This document shows positions 35,299 through 43,026 of a stretch of DNA of 64,000 bases, piece by piece. The notes beneath the pieces were generated by a model. It did not search any database. It was not told where the DNA came from and saw only the letters and a program-made list of their open reading frames with translations. The position numbers and the translations under genes were made by a program. Source of the DNA: DAOPYU01 sp942493245 (lineage in GTDB: Bacteria; Sumerlaeota; Sumerlaeia; UBA8349); the NCBI GenBank assembly GCA_942493245.1, contig OW818685.1, positions 2,914,001 through 2,978,000 of the forward strand, written 5' to 3'. Each line of letters opens with the position of its first letter. Positions within the stretch are counted from its first letter, which is position 1.

Positions 35299-35643
35299 TC
35301 AATACAGCCGGAAAAATGTGTCCGGGCCGATCACGCCAAACAAGGCCCGGATGCTTTCATAACGGAATATCCCCCGGAAATCGGGGCGTACACCTGATGA
35401 GTGCGCATCAACGACACGGCCCTTCCAGTCGATGACAGCGCCCCATACTTCCATGCCGCACGTCGGGCAATGAACATAAGCCGACGAGTGGTCGGGGAAA
35501 GCATCCCCGTAATGACAACAGTTCCCGTGCCTGTCCTCCTCGTACCCGCAGTTCGGGCACCCGTCCTCGCGGTGCTGTACCCAATCCTTCTGATTGGCCA
35601 TCCGGCGCATTTTGGCGTTGTGTCGGTGCAGACTCTTTCTCAT
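35299..35643 (-). CDS. Zinc-finger-like hypothetical protein, 114 aa
   Basis: Start at MRKSLHRHNAKMRRMANQKD (AAAGGAGAAAGACC upstream). Two Cys pairs CPNC and CPTC enclose NCCH and other His residues (residues about 29-65), a probable zinc-binding fold. Such small zinc proteins are frequent in phage and plasmid early regions. No specific role can be given. Confidence 0.6.
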   Translation of the reverse strand: MRKSLHRHNAKMRRMANQKDWVQHREDGCPNCGYEEDRHGNCCHYGDAFPDHSSAYVHCPTCGMEVWGAVIDWKGRVVDAHSSGVRPDFRGIFRYESIRALFGVIGPDTFFRLY

Positions 35644-35714
35644 GGTCTTTCTCCTTTCGGTCTCATCAGTGGGCGCCAAACGCCCAGACGCGGTGTTTCC
35701 ACCACGTTTCGACC

Positions 35715-35999
35715 TCAGAACGGCAGATACTCCTGATGGGATTGTTGGGCGGTGAGGCGCGCCACCACCGCCTGGTGCCGGGCGCTCTCTGGGTGGCGCT
35801 CGGACAACGTCAGAGCCAGGGCCAGAGGGGAGAAGGAGCCGCGACGGGCAACACGGAAGTAATCCTCTTCTACTTGCTTGAACGCCCGTGTCAGGCGACG
35901 TGTCGGTCCGCCAAAGTAGATGGTTTCTTGAAGGGCGTTGTACCGGTCAACTATGGTTTCAAACAGGTCGTCGCTCAGGGGAAGGCTGGTTGTGGTCAT
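35715..35999 (-). CDS. Hypothetical protein, 94 aa
   Basis: MTTTSLPLSDDLFETIVDRY..., preceded by AAGGAGCCTTATC. Start chosen there because the 46-residue upstream extension has no ribosome site and shadow-like composition. Mainly helical. First gene of the leftward small-gene cluster, so its promoter should lie in 36000-36400. Not recognised. Confidence 0.58.
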   Translation of the reverse strand: MTTTSLPLSDDLFETIVDRYNALQETIYFGGPTRRLTRAFKQVEEDYFRVARRGSFSPLALALTLSERHPESARHQAVVARLTAQQSHQEYLPF

Positions 36000-36205
36000 G
36001 ATAAGGCTCCTTGGAGAGAAAGAATGAAAGGAATCAAAGATCCCACAAATACGCGCAAGCCCCCTGTTGACAGGCATGTTCAACAGCCTGCGGAAGGCAA
36101 TAAGTGGGAAAGAAATGAAGGGGAAACGAGACGACAAGGAGTGAGGGAATAAAGGGTAAAAGTGTGCAAGGTGAAGAAGGGAAGAGGTGTTACGATGCGG
36201 ATGTA

Positions 36206-36224
36206 CAAGGGTTTAGAACCCTTG
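36206..36224. other. Short perfect palindrome
   Basis: CAAGGGTTTAGAACCCTTG, an 8-bp stem with a 3-base loop, upstream of the small-gene cluster. It could be an operator or part of a terminator. The surrounding 36000-36400 region shows no gene. Confidence 0.4.
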
Positions 36225-36406
36225 GGCAATTTTCGTGAGGGGTTTCATCCGGTTGGGGGTACAAGTTGGGGGGGGGCTGGAAGGGGTCAAGTTCGCTAAA
36301 TACACATTTAACGAAGTTGCAGAGTGCTGATTTCAGGGGTTTTAGGTGCGCAAACCTTCCCGTCGTACATGCAAGCGGTAGGTCGTTGGGCTGTTACGAG
36401 GGCCAG

Positions 36407-36472
36407 GGTTATGGCGTTGAAGCACAGCATCATGGCCGGGGTTCAGCCATGATGCGCTTCAACGCCATAACC
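36407..36472. repeat. Long inverted repeat (about 27-bp arms) in non-coding DNA
   Basis: Arms GGTTATGGCGTTGAAGC... and ...GCTTCAACGCCATAACC are identical for 17 bp at the outside and continue to GCATCATGGC/GCCATGATGC. A 3-base insertion interrupts one arm; the loop is 9 bases. It lies in the gene-free region between the small-gene cluster and the iteron cluster, so an origin, transfer site or structured RNA is possible. Confidence 0.6.
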
Positions 36473-36657
36473 GGGTGGGGGGCGGTTGCGGTGAAAGTAA
36501 AGAAAGATCTGAAGCGGGGTCAACCAAGGACTGCTCAGCGGGTAGTGGGGCCAGGGGGGCCACCCCTTTCCGGGAGTTTAGCCCCTTGGTCAGCCAATAG
36601 TGAAAACATCCCTTCTTCTCTTACACAGGGGGGCGTGTCATCACTCTCGGATTTTTT

Positions 36658-36936
36658 TCAGATTTTTTTTGTCTCGACCAGCCACACCTGCCGGGGTTTT
36701 GGATCCTGAAGTCGGATCGAAGTCGGTTTTGTCTCCCCTTTGTCTCCCCCTTCAGCCGTGAAATCACGGTTCATGTTTCCACGTTTGGAGGGTGGAATTC
36801 CACTCTTTTTTGGTGCATCCACCAGGTAGAGTTTTCGTTTTTTATTCGCTTTCAGATAATGTGCGAAAAGGGGGGTGAACCCCTCGACCGAGGCCGGATG
36901 GGACCCCAAAAGGGCAGAATTCGCAGAAATGAGCAA
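36658..36936 (-). CDS. Doubtful ORF, 92 aa
   Basis: TTG-started frame with protein-like composition in its second half (Lys/Pro-rich, ending RQVWLVETKKI). No ribosome site precedes it and no family is recognised. Could be a decayed gene fragment. Confidence 0.2.
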   Translation of the reverse strand: MLISANSALLGSHPASVEGFTPLFAHYLKANKKRKLYLVDAPKKSGIPPSKRGNMNRDFTAEGGDKGETKPTSIRLQDPKPRQVWLVETKKI

Positions 36937-36998
36937 CTTTTTTGTGAAAATTTAGGCGTGTAATGTTTTCTTTACAAGCGTAGTTGCCAATTAAATAA

Positions 36999-37310
36999 GC
37001 GTTGTAACAGGGTGTAACAGGTGCGGAAATTTACCTGTTACATATAAGTCCTTTATTTTCTATCTTGTAACAGGTGTAACAGGTGTAACAGGTAAAAATG
37101 AAACAATGTGTGTGTGTGTGCGTGCGTGTATGTGTGTGTGCGCATCACGTGCGCACATGTGCGCACACATGCACGGGCGGACTTGGATTTTACCTGTTAC
37201 ACCTGTTACACCTGTTACAGGCACCTGTAGATCGTTGGTTTTATTGTGAATATCCTGTAACAGGTAAATTTTGGTTCCCTGTTACACCCTGTTACACTCT
37301 GTTACAGGGC
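36999..37310. other. Candidate replication origin: iteron cluster around a GT-rich tract
   Basis: About 13 copies of TGTAACAGG or its complement. Two stand at 37003-37022, one inverted at 37033-37042, three in 9-bp tandem at 37066-37093. Three inverted in 9-bp tandem are at 37192-37219, one at 37256-37265 and three inverted at 37278-37306. Between the two tandem triplets lies a roughly 65-bp alternating purine-pyrimidine tract (GT repeats then GCGCACATGTGCGC). Mirror-arranged iterons upstream of a primase-helicase operon resemble plasmid or phage origins. Functional assignment is inference. Confidence 0.6.
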
Positions 37311-37326
37311 CAAAGGGCAAAAAGAT

Positions 37327-37354
37327 CCCCTCGTGGCCGGAAAGTCACGAGGGG
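37327..37354 (-). terminator. Rho-independent terminator of the replication operon
   Basis: Minus-strand CCCCTCGTG / CACGAGGGG stem followed by ATCTTTTTG. It ends the leftward operon that runs from about 41526. Confidence 0.85.
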
Positions 37355-37382
37355 TGAGGGGGGGATGGGGGGTGAAAGGTGG

Positions 37383-37694
37383 TCAGTCTTGTCCCTCCAG
37401 GGCGACCAAGAAGGCGGCGTTGGTCAGGGCGTGTTCGAGGTGGGAGCAACCAGAGTCAGGATCTATGACTTCTCCGCGTCTCCAGGCTTGGAGGTGGCGC
37501 TCCAGGGCGGCGTAGTAGCGGTTCTCGGCGTCCGGGACTTCCCTCCAGCCGTTGGGGGAGTATTTTTTGGCGCCGTCGGTGAGGATCTGGGCCAGGGATT
37601 CGAGGACTTCAGGGGGGATGAGGTCATAGCGGAGTTTCCCCTGGTCCAGTTTGGCGCCTGGCGAGTGGGCGTTCTGGTGGTCTTGGCTGCTCCT
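37383..37694 (-). CDS. dATP/dGTP diphosphohydrolase-like (DUF5664) ORF without a normal start, overlapping the upstream gene out of frame
   Basis: The frame reads KLDQGKLRYDLIPPE, GAKKYSPNGW, RHLQAWRRGEVIDPDSG and HLEHALTNAAFL, the hallmarks of the small MazG-like dATP/dGTP diphosphohydrolase N-terminal family found in phages, which act on deoxynucleotide pools. The frame opens after a stop at 37695 but has no ATG, GTG or TTG before the conserved domain. The first 24 codons lie inside the 3' end of the 176-aa gene (37624-38154), in the +1 frame. Possibilities: a CTG start, a +1 programmed frameshift from the Pro-rich tail of the upstream gene, or a frameshift mutation that split a fusion. Domain assignment is good; how or whether it is translated is open. 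Confidence 0.6.
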   Translation of the reverse strand, partial: RSSQDHQNAHSPGAKLDQGKLRYDLIPPEVLESLAQILTDGAKKYSPNGWREVPDAENRYYAALERHLQAWRRGEVIDPDSGCSHLEHALTNAAFLVALEGQD

Positions 37695-38154
37695 CTACCC
37701 GTCCGGGGGTGGGTTTTGCCTCTGGCGGGGCGGGATTCAAGGATTTGGGGGTGTTTCGGCTGTAGTCTGGGCAGGTGTAATCGTTTGCCACGAGGTATTG
37801 GATGCGTTTGCAGACGCCCCATTGGTCGAGGTGTTCGCAGGTGAGGCAGACTCCGGGTTTTTTCGGCTCAGGGTCCGGCGCCTGGTGGGGTTTGAACTGA
37901 TCTCGGCAGCGGGGGGTGTCGAGACAGACCAGGATGTTGCGCTTTTTGCATCGGTTGTGGCTGTCGAAGTGGTCACACTGGCCACAGGTCTGGGATTCCG
38001 AGTTGAGGATTTTGGAGAGTTCGGTCTCTGGGTCCTTGGGGATGTGCGTGTGGATGTGTTTTCGGAATGGGGGGAATATGGGGATCATTTTCTTTGCTTT
38101 CTCCGTGAGGTTGTCGAGGGTCTTGGGGTTCAGTTCGGCAGAGTAGGGTGTCAT
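37624..38154 (-). CDS. Cys-rich, probably zinc-binding protein, 176 aa
   Basis: MTPYSAELNPKTLDNLTEKA..., starting 1-2 bases after the previous stop (TAAAATG). Two similar Cys modules occur: CGQCDHFDSHNRCKKR...C...C and CLTCEHLDQWGVCKR...C, each like the short CxxC-x6-C modules of phage hypothetical proteins. The last 40 residues are Pro/Arg/Glu-rich and overlap the DUF5664 frame, so its true C-terminus may be altered by a frameshift. Function unknown. Confidence 0.65.
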   Translation of the reverse strand: MTPYSAELNPKTLDNLTEKAKKMIPIFPPFRKHIHTHIPKDPETELSKILNSESQTCGQCDHFDSHNRCKKRNILVCLDTPRCRDQFKPHQAPDPEPKKPGVCLTCEHLDQWGVCKRIQYLVANDYTCPDYSRNTPKSLNPAPPEAKPTPGRVEEQPRPPERPLARRQTGPGETPL

Positions 38155-38155
38155 T

Positions 38156-38569
38156 TTACTTCCACCAGTTCTGTTCTTTGAAGAGAGAACAGGCCAGTCT
38201 GTTCTTGTCGGTCGGGATCGGGTCGCCTGGCATTGCGATACACGCATACACTGGATCGGGTGTGGGTGGTTCGGTGTATTCCGTTTCGTAGTATTCGCAG
38301 TGTTGACACTGCCAGATTGTGCCACAATCCCGGTTTTCTGTTCCCATGTCTTTGTAGTGGCGGCAGTCGTCGCAATCGTGTCTGACGATTGGGAATTCCT
38401 GGTTCATGTTCGGCGGGTTTGCCTTGCAATGTGCCCACCTTGACCCTTTTTCGAGAGGGTATGCCCACTTGCACGTAAGGTCATAATCTCGCTTGAGTTT
38501 TGCCTGTTCGGCTTCTGTCCTGGATTTTTCTTCGTCAGTCATTTTCGTTGCCCTTTCTCCTTTCGTCAT
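38156..38569 (-). CDS. Cys-rich hypothetical protein, 137 aa
   Basis: Start set at MTKGERATKM, where the ATG overlaps the primase stop (ATGA) and GAGGGGG lies just upstream; MTDEEK (38542) is an alternative. Contains CKWAYPL, HCKANPP, CDDCRHYKDMG and CQHCEYYETEY, suggesting one or two zinc sites, and resembles its downstream neighbour in style. Function unknown. Confidence 0.62.
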   Translation of the reverse strand: MTKGERATKMTDEEKSRTEAEQAKLKRDYDLTCKWAYPLEKGSRWAHCKANPPNMNQEFPIVRHDCDDCRHYKDMGTENRDCGTIWQCQHCEYYETEYTEPPTPDPVYACIAMPGDPIPTDKNRLACSLFKEQNWWK

Positions 38570-40770
38570 TGCCCCCTCAGTGAGTCCCACACGGGGTTGC
38601 TGAGCGGTGGCAGTAGGTGAAACCGGACATGTTGTCCGTTTATCCTTTGCTGTGGCTTGAAGTGCGGGAAGTTTTCCTTGACCTTTAGTTTGTTGATTTC
38701 TTTTCCAAGTTTAACGCCGGCAATTTGTTCGTTTTTCAATCCGGCTTTAAGTTGAAATGCTTTTGATATTTCATCCCGGAGAACTATCTGTGGGTGGTCT
38801 TGCCAGTCACCGTTCTGGATGCTCGTGTGAATCCAGGATTGGGGGACTTCTCCACACTCAATCAAGTCGGCCAGGAACTGTTGTGTTGGGGAGTACGATG
38901 AGACAATTTGTTCTTCGAGTGCTTTTGTGCGCGGGATGCCTTTCCTTGGCGCCCAGTCTCCGAGCGGCCAGTTGAGCAGTTCATAGAGCATGGCCTCTCG
39001 TCCGCCGCTGTTCATCTGGTGAAAGACCGCATCCCAGAACGCATCGTCCCCTCGACGGGTTGGAAGAACATTGAACATCGCGTAGCGGCGTTCATCGTCT
39101 GTGGCCGGGATAACCCAGTGGGCGTTGGACGTTATCATGATGTGAAGGAAGTTCTTCACGTGGTAAACGTCTTTGCCCTTGGGTTCAACTCTGAGGGTTT
39201 CTGCGGTGATCCGGTCTTTCAGGATCTCCTGGCCTTCTTTGTCGCCTGCCCAGGTGATCTCGTTCACGAGGCTGAATATGCAGTTTGCCATGTAGGAGTT
39301 GTATTGCGTGGTGAGGTTGATTCCGCCAGATCCGTTGTTGCCGTGGGCGCCGACGATCTTGCAGATTTCTTCCCCGATGACGCTCTTTCCGGTTCCCTTC
39401 AGGCCGCGTAGCACGAGGGCAACGCCGGGTACTTTTGCGGGGTACTGGAACATGTACGCAAACCATTTCATGATGTAATTGAAGTGCTCGTTGGCTGTTT
39501 CCGGCCCTTCGGCCATTGCGATGTTTTCCCAGATGTGGTTGCGGAGCAGGGACCAGTCGCCTGGGACGGGTTGAACGGCCCACCCCTGCCAGGTATTCAG
39601 GTAGTCTGGGCCACACTGGCCTGTTGGATCGAAGATCGGGCCTTTACTGTAGTTTGTGCGCATTTTCCATTCCAACCATTTCTTTGCGATGTTTACGAAC
39701 TTAGGTCCGTATTTTGTCATGATCTCAATACGATCGTTTGCGTGGTAGTTGAGGAAGTCGCCTTGTTTGTAGGCTTTGTAGTGGTTGTAGCCGCGAGCGT
39801 CTTTTTCCCGGCGCATGATTTCAAACGCTCCGAGACCCAACACGGTACACCATTGCGCGTTCATACTGTTCATTTGGGCTATGAGAATGGGTGACGGGTC
39901 ATTCTCCAGGTCGAGTTTGACTTCTTCATCATCTTCTTTTTTCTTGCGTGTTTTCTTCTCGGGTTTTGCTGGTTCCGCTGGCGCTTCCGGTTGCTCGATG
40001 GCGGTGAATTCCAATACGGATTTGCCGCCTGGTTTCCCCTCGGCGTAGTGGTACACGTTGTGAACGGTTTTTGGAATGTCCTGTTCCAGGCTGTGCTTGT
40101 CGTTGTAGTCTTGCAGGAGTTCGGTGAGGGTTTCTTCGGTGACTTGTTTATCATGCGCCTTACACGCGAGTTTATACAGGGCGTCGTTGCGCGTCCCCTT
40201 CACTGGAGGTTCCATGCTATTGAGTATGGCAATGACCCATTCTACATCTCGCGGATCGTCTTTCACGACAATCTGTTTGTCTGAGTCGTCGCGGTATTGC
40301 TCTGACTTTGGGAGTGGCAGTATGTCCTGCAGCCACTTCATGACTGGAATGATTGGGACGTTATGCAGGATGGAGTATCCCGCTGACGGGATGGCTACTA
40401 CATACCCACCCTGGCTTCGGGTGTCAATGCCTGGCCCCAGTTTGCCGACAGTGTTTCGCGAGGCGCCCCAGAAGTAGTGGTGCTGCCCCCCGCTCTTTGT
40501 TTTGACGGTGTACGTGAGCGGGCAACCGCCGTGTTGGGCGCAGAGTTCTTCCCATGCCTTGATGCCGTTGGGGCCGCTCTTCACGTCCAGGTCAACAACG
40601 ATCAGGCCGGACTTGCCTGTGTCAATGCCAAAGTTGGTGTAGCCTTCTTGTTTCCATTTCTCTTGTTGCGCGGCGTCTTCCGATGAGTGTTCCCTCCAGC
40701 CCGTTTCGGGGAGATAGTTTTTCTTCAATGGGAGATAGAAGATGTCATGTGCTCTGGCTGTTTCAGGCAT
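38566..40770 (-). CDS. Bifunctional primase-polymerase / DUF5906-type SF3-like helicase
   Basis: 734 aa from MPETARAHDIFYLPLKKNYL (AAAGGACGAAAGAGA upstream). The N-terminal archaeo-eukaryotic primase-polymerase domain carries the acidic pair in LIVVDLDVK (D60, D62) and HHYFWG (about 97-102). A Lys/Glu-rich linker (about 275-300) leads to a helicase domain with Walker A RGLKGTGKS (about 458) and downstream FSLVNEITW and IMITSNAHWV elements, typical of the virus-type replicative helicases of phages and satellites. It would prime and unwind DNA at the element's origin. The longer upstream frame has no ribosome site. The operon continues downstream by ATGA overlap. This is the strongest evidence that the element replicates autonomously at some stage. 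Confidence 0.9.
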   Translation of the reverse strand: MPETARAHDIFYLPLKKNYLPETGWREHSSEDAAQQEKWKQEGYTNFGIDTGKSGLIVVDLDVKSGPNGIKAWEELCAQHGGCPLTYTVKTKSGGQHHYFWGASRNTVGKLGPGIDTRSQGGYVVAIPSAGYSILHNVPIIPVMKWLQDILPLPKSEQYRDDSDKQIVVKDDPRDVEWVIAILNSMEPPVKGTRNDALYKLACKAHDKQVTEETLTELLQDYNDKHSLEQDIPKTVHNVYHYAEGKPGGKSVLEFTAIEQPEAPAEPAKPEKKTRKKKEDDEEVKLDLENDPSPILIAQMNSMNAQWCTVLGLGAFEIMRREKDARGYNHYKAYKQGDFLNYHANDRIEIMTKYGPKFVNIAKKWLEWKMRTNYSKGPIFDPTGQCGPDYLNTWQGWAVQPVPGDWSLLRNHIWENIAMAEGPETANEHFNYIMKWFAYMFQYPAKVPGVALVLRGLKGTGKSVIGEEICKIVGAHGNNGSGGINLTTQYNSYMANCIFSLVNEITWAGDKEGQEILKDRITAETLRVEPKGKDVYHVKNFLHIMITSNAHWVIPATDDERRYAMFNVLPTRRGDDAFWDAVFHQMNSGGREAMLYELLNWPLGDWAPRKGIPRTKALEEQIVSSYSPTQQFLADLIECGEVPQSWIHTSIQNGDWQDHPQIVLRDEISKAFQLKAGLKNEQIAGVKLGKEINKLKVKENFPHFKPQQRINGQHVRFHLLPPLSNPVWDSLRGQ

Positions 40771-40855
40771 TCTCTTTCGTCCTTTTCGATGACGTACTGG
40801 AGGATTGATCGGAGCATGAGAGACTTTGGGATGCCCTTTATCCGGGTAATTTTGT

Positions 40856-41131
40856 TCAGGTTGCGCGTGCGGCAAACAGCCGGGTCTTCAGAGATTGAAT
40901 CGCATCCGCCATTTCCAGACTCGAAACCTTGAGCGTGCCGCGCAGGTGAGCCATCAGCAGTTCGCTGGCCGCACCCCCTTCGTCATTGAAAATCATCCTG
41001 CATTTGCGTTCGAACGCACCGGGGGCGTCCACGCGAATCAGTTTCGCCCCAGCAGCCAGAATGGCCGCTCCACCCAAGTACTCAGAAACAGCCAACTCAT
41101 TCGACTTCTCACGATCTTTTCGCCCAATCAT
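40856..41131 (-). CDS. DUF5659-like hypothetical protein, 91 aa
   Basis: MIGRKDREKSNELAVSEYLG...; the sequence SEYLGGAAILAAGAKLIRVD followed by a beta-strand and a C-terminal ALxSLKxRLF-like end resembles DUF5659 proteins, small proteins of phage and plasmid replication regions. ATGA overlap with the upstream HTH gene. About 85 bases separate it from the primase start. Family match is from memory of the pattern and moderately sure. Confidence 0.6.
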   Translation of the reverse strand: MIGRKDREKSNELAVSEYLGGAAILAAGAKLIRVDAPGAFERKCRMIFNDEGGAASELLMAHLRGTLKVSSLEMADAIQSLKTRLFAARAT

Positions 41132-41526
41132 TTCCGGCCTCCTCTTTCGAGCAAGTTGCGCACAATCTCACCCCGTCCGATCTTGCGAGACCCCTCAAGC
41201 AGCCTCAACAGGTCCGCCTTATGGACACGTCCATGCAACCGGCGCACAGGAGGCTTGTCCGGATCGTCCGCGCAACGCCCCAACCACGACTGCAGGCCGC
41301 GCACAGACCGTCCGCACAACCTCGCCGCCTCGGCCAAAGACAGGTACGCCGGGTCTACTGGCCTGCGTGACTGCGCAGCCACCAAGGATGAGACCTTGAA
41401 ATCCAGTTGGTTAATTTTCTGAAGTATTTCAGAGAGGAGGGGGGAATGGCTTTCGTCCACGTTCTGCGCTCCGATTCGAGATTCGACCTGATCCTCTGGC
41501 CGTATCTGAATCTGTACACAAAACAT
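41128..41526 (-). CDS. Helix-turn-helix (excisionase-like) protein, 132 aa
   Basis: Residues about 60-110 read YLSLAEAARLCGRSVRGLQS and then RRLHGRVHKADLLRLL, the MerR/excisionase type of winged HTH that places DNA-binding domains in Xis and phage regulators. The N-terminus (residues 25-55) looks like a short coiled coil. It is the first gene of the leftward replication operon, where an autoregulator or excision factor would be expected. The ribosome site is weak (CGGAAA). Confidence 0.68.
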   Translation of the reverse strand: MFCVQIQIRPEDQVESRIGAQNVDESHSPLLSEILQKINQLDFKVSSLVAAQSRRPVDPAYLSLAEAARLCGRSVRGLQSWLGRCADDPDKPPVRRLHGRVHKADLLRLLEGSRKIGRGEIVRNLLERGGRK

Positions 41527-41856
41527 TTCGTTTCCGGAAAGACTGATATTTATCGAATTTTATCCTATTTTTCAGGGGCGTCATTTCCCTCAATATCCAC
41601 GCTCGACCATAATGAATCAACACTAAATGCTATCCGGATGCCGAAGAACTTTAGGGCAATGGCTTGCCATAACGTTCCTCGATCCGATTCGTGATTCGAC
41701 CGAAGCCTCTTGCCGATTCAAAACAGATCACGAATTTAGAAGATTGGCGTTCCCGGAAACCGCTTTCTTCCCATAAGATAAAACTTTCAGGAGGGCTTCT
41801 CTCCCGCCATGAGAAAACCGGGGTGGCGACGCTTAACGGTGGTTTTCAGGCATATA
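41527..41856. other. AT-rich gene-free region upstream of the replication operon
   Basis: No credible gene. It should hold the promoter of the operon beginning at 41526; AT-rich strings such as ATAGGATAAAATTC occur on the minus strand, but no clear -35/-10 pair stands out. Confidence 0.4.
41813..41847 (-). terminator. Possible terminator of the 280-aa gene
   Basis: Minus-strand GAAAACC / GGTTTTC inverted repeat with a 21-base loop, about 10 bases past the stop. T-run is short. Confidence 0.35.
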
Positions 41857-42699
41857 CTATTTTTTAGGAGAACGAGCACGATAGTAGGGTTCTAGCATCT
41901 GTTCCAAGGATTTAGAAGTGACTTCTACTCCCAAGGCTTCAAATACGGATAGCATAAAGCGCCCTAACTTTGTTGGTTTCTTCTTGCCGCGAAAATCCTC
42001 TGTTCCAGTTTCTACCCGATGCAAGTGCTCATTAGGCTTAGAGCCTAAAAAATTATTAAACATTTCACACAATACGTATGCTAAATATCGAATTGAAGAC
42101 TTCACAGGTCTTCCCCTCTTTTCTTTTACTCCTTCCAAAAATGCGCCCAACAGGTAAAGAGATTCCGCACTCTCTTCCACTTTCTTGAGTGATCCTTCCC
42201 ATTTCATCCTAACATAATATGTGCATTTTTCTTTATGGGTTTTGCATTGTGGCACATGAGAAGGATATTTAACCTCAGGGGCTGGCTCCATCTCCAAAAC
42301 GTATTCTAGAGTATGTAGCAAATGCTCTTGCCCCGGCCAGTCTTGAAGTGCTTTCTTGGTATCAGGATCGCAATCTTCCGGGAAATAACGCGCCGCGACA
42401 GGCGGCAATTCTTGCATCCCCGTCCAATCACGAAGTTCCCGAATAGCAAGAGCCGCTGATTTTAGGGCTTTTGCAGTCTTCCTGATATCCTTCAACTTTC
42501 TTCTTTTCTCAAACTCCATTCTTTTCCGAAAAGCGCCGGTCTCGCGCCGCAATTCCATTTCAGCCTCTTCTCGTTTGTCTTTCGGAAAAATTTTCACAAA
42601 AGATCGAAATTTACCATCTATTACTGGTTCAAATGAATAGGCACTTGGAGGGCCAAACAGATCATCATATTTTCCAGTCTCTTTGCAGCGTAAGGACAT
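41857..42699 (-). CDS. Protein of unknown function, 280 aa
   Basis: MSLRCKETGKYDDLFGPPSA..., with AGGAGAGGG 10-14 bases upstream. Charged, helical protein: KDKREEAEMELRRE and FEKRRKLKDIRKTAKA in the first 80 residues, a Cys/His stretch (HVPQCKTHKEKCTYY, about 150-165), and a helical second half. No signal peptide or membrane segment. The gene is visibly more AT-rich than its neighbours, suggesting separate acquisition. It stands alone between the replication module and the defence operon, a typical place for an accessory or defence gene. I do not recognise a family. Confidence 0.7.
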   Translation of the reverse strand: MSLRCKETGKYDDLFGPPSAYSFEPVIDGKFRSFVKIFPKDKREEAEMELRRETGAFRKRMEFEKRRKLKDIRKTAKALKSAALAIRELRDWTGMQELPPVAARYFPEDCDPDTKKALQDWPGQEHLLHTLEYVLEMEPAPEVKYPSHVPQCKTHKEKCTYYVRMKWEGSLKKVEESAESLYLLGAFLEGVKEKRGRPVKSSIRYLAYVLCEMFNNFLGSKPNEHLHRVETGTEDFRGKKKPTKLGRFMLSVFEALGVEVTSKSLEQMLEPYYRARSPKK

Positions 42700-42956
42700 A
42701 GTATACCGCCCTCTCCTAAAGAATGTGGGTAAGCAGAGGTCCCTTTAACCTTGCTACCCTCCTGAATAGAGTCCTCTCTGGCTTTCAAAAGCCTCGAAAA
42801 CCGGACTTTGTTTCCAACTCCTGTTTGGGGTATGCCCCATTTCCAACGTACGGTCCACGCATCCCAGTTCTCGCCCCACCCGTCCCCAGCGAAGACGGGA
42901 TTGTATTCTGGCCCCAATGCGAAAAACGTATTCGGAATTTACCTACAAATTCTTTC

Positions 42957-43026
42957 GAGCAACCGAAAAAACAAGCCCCTATACCATACGCCCTGTTTTC
43001 CGCCCCGGGCCTCTTGTTTGTTGCTC
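42957..43026 (-). terminator. Hairpin at end of the defence operon
   Basis: Minus-strand GAGCAACAAACAAGAGGCCC pairs imperfectly with GGGGCTTGT...GGTTGCTC about 50 bases on, right after the stop of the DUF499 gene. No T-run follows. The rest of 42700-43024 holds nothing I can name. Confidence 0.4.

Noticed and set aside
37098..37844. Plus-strand ORF beginning in the GT repeat
   Set aside because: Its start is Cys/Val repeats translated from the GT tract, and the rest is antisense to the DUF5664 and Cys-rich genes.
40725..40817. 30-aa frame overlapping the primase start
   Set aside because: MLRSILQYVIEKDERE is plausible as a peptide, but it overlaps the primase start by 46 bases and has no clear ribosome site.
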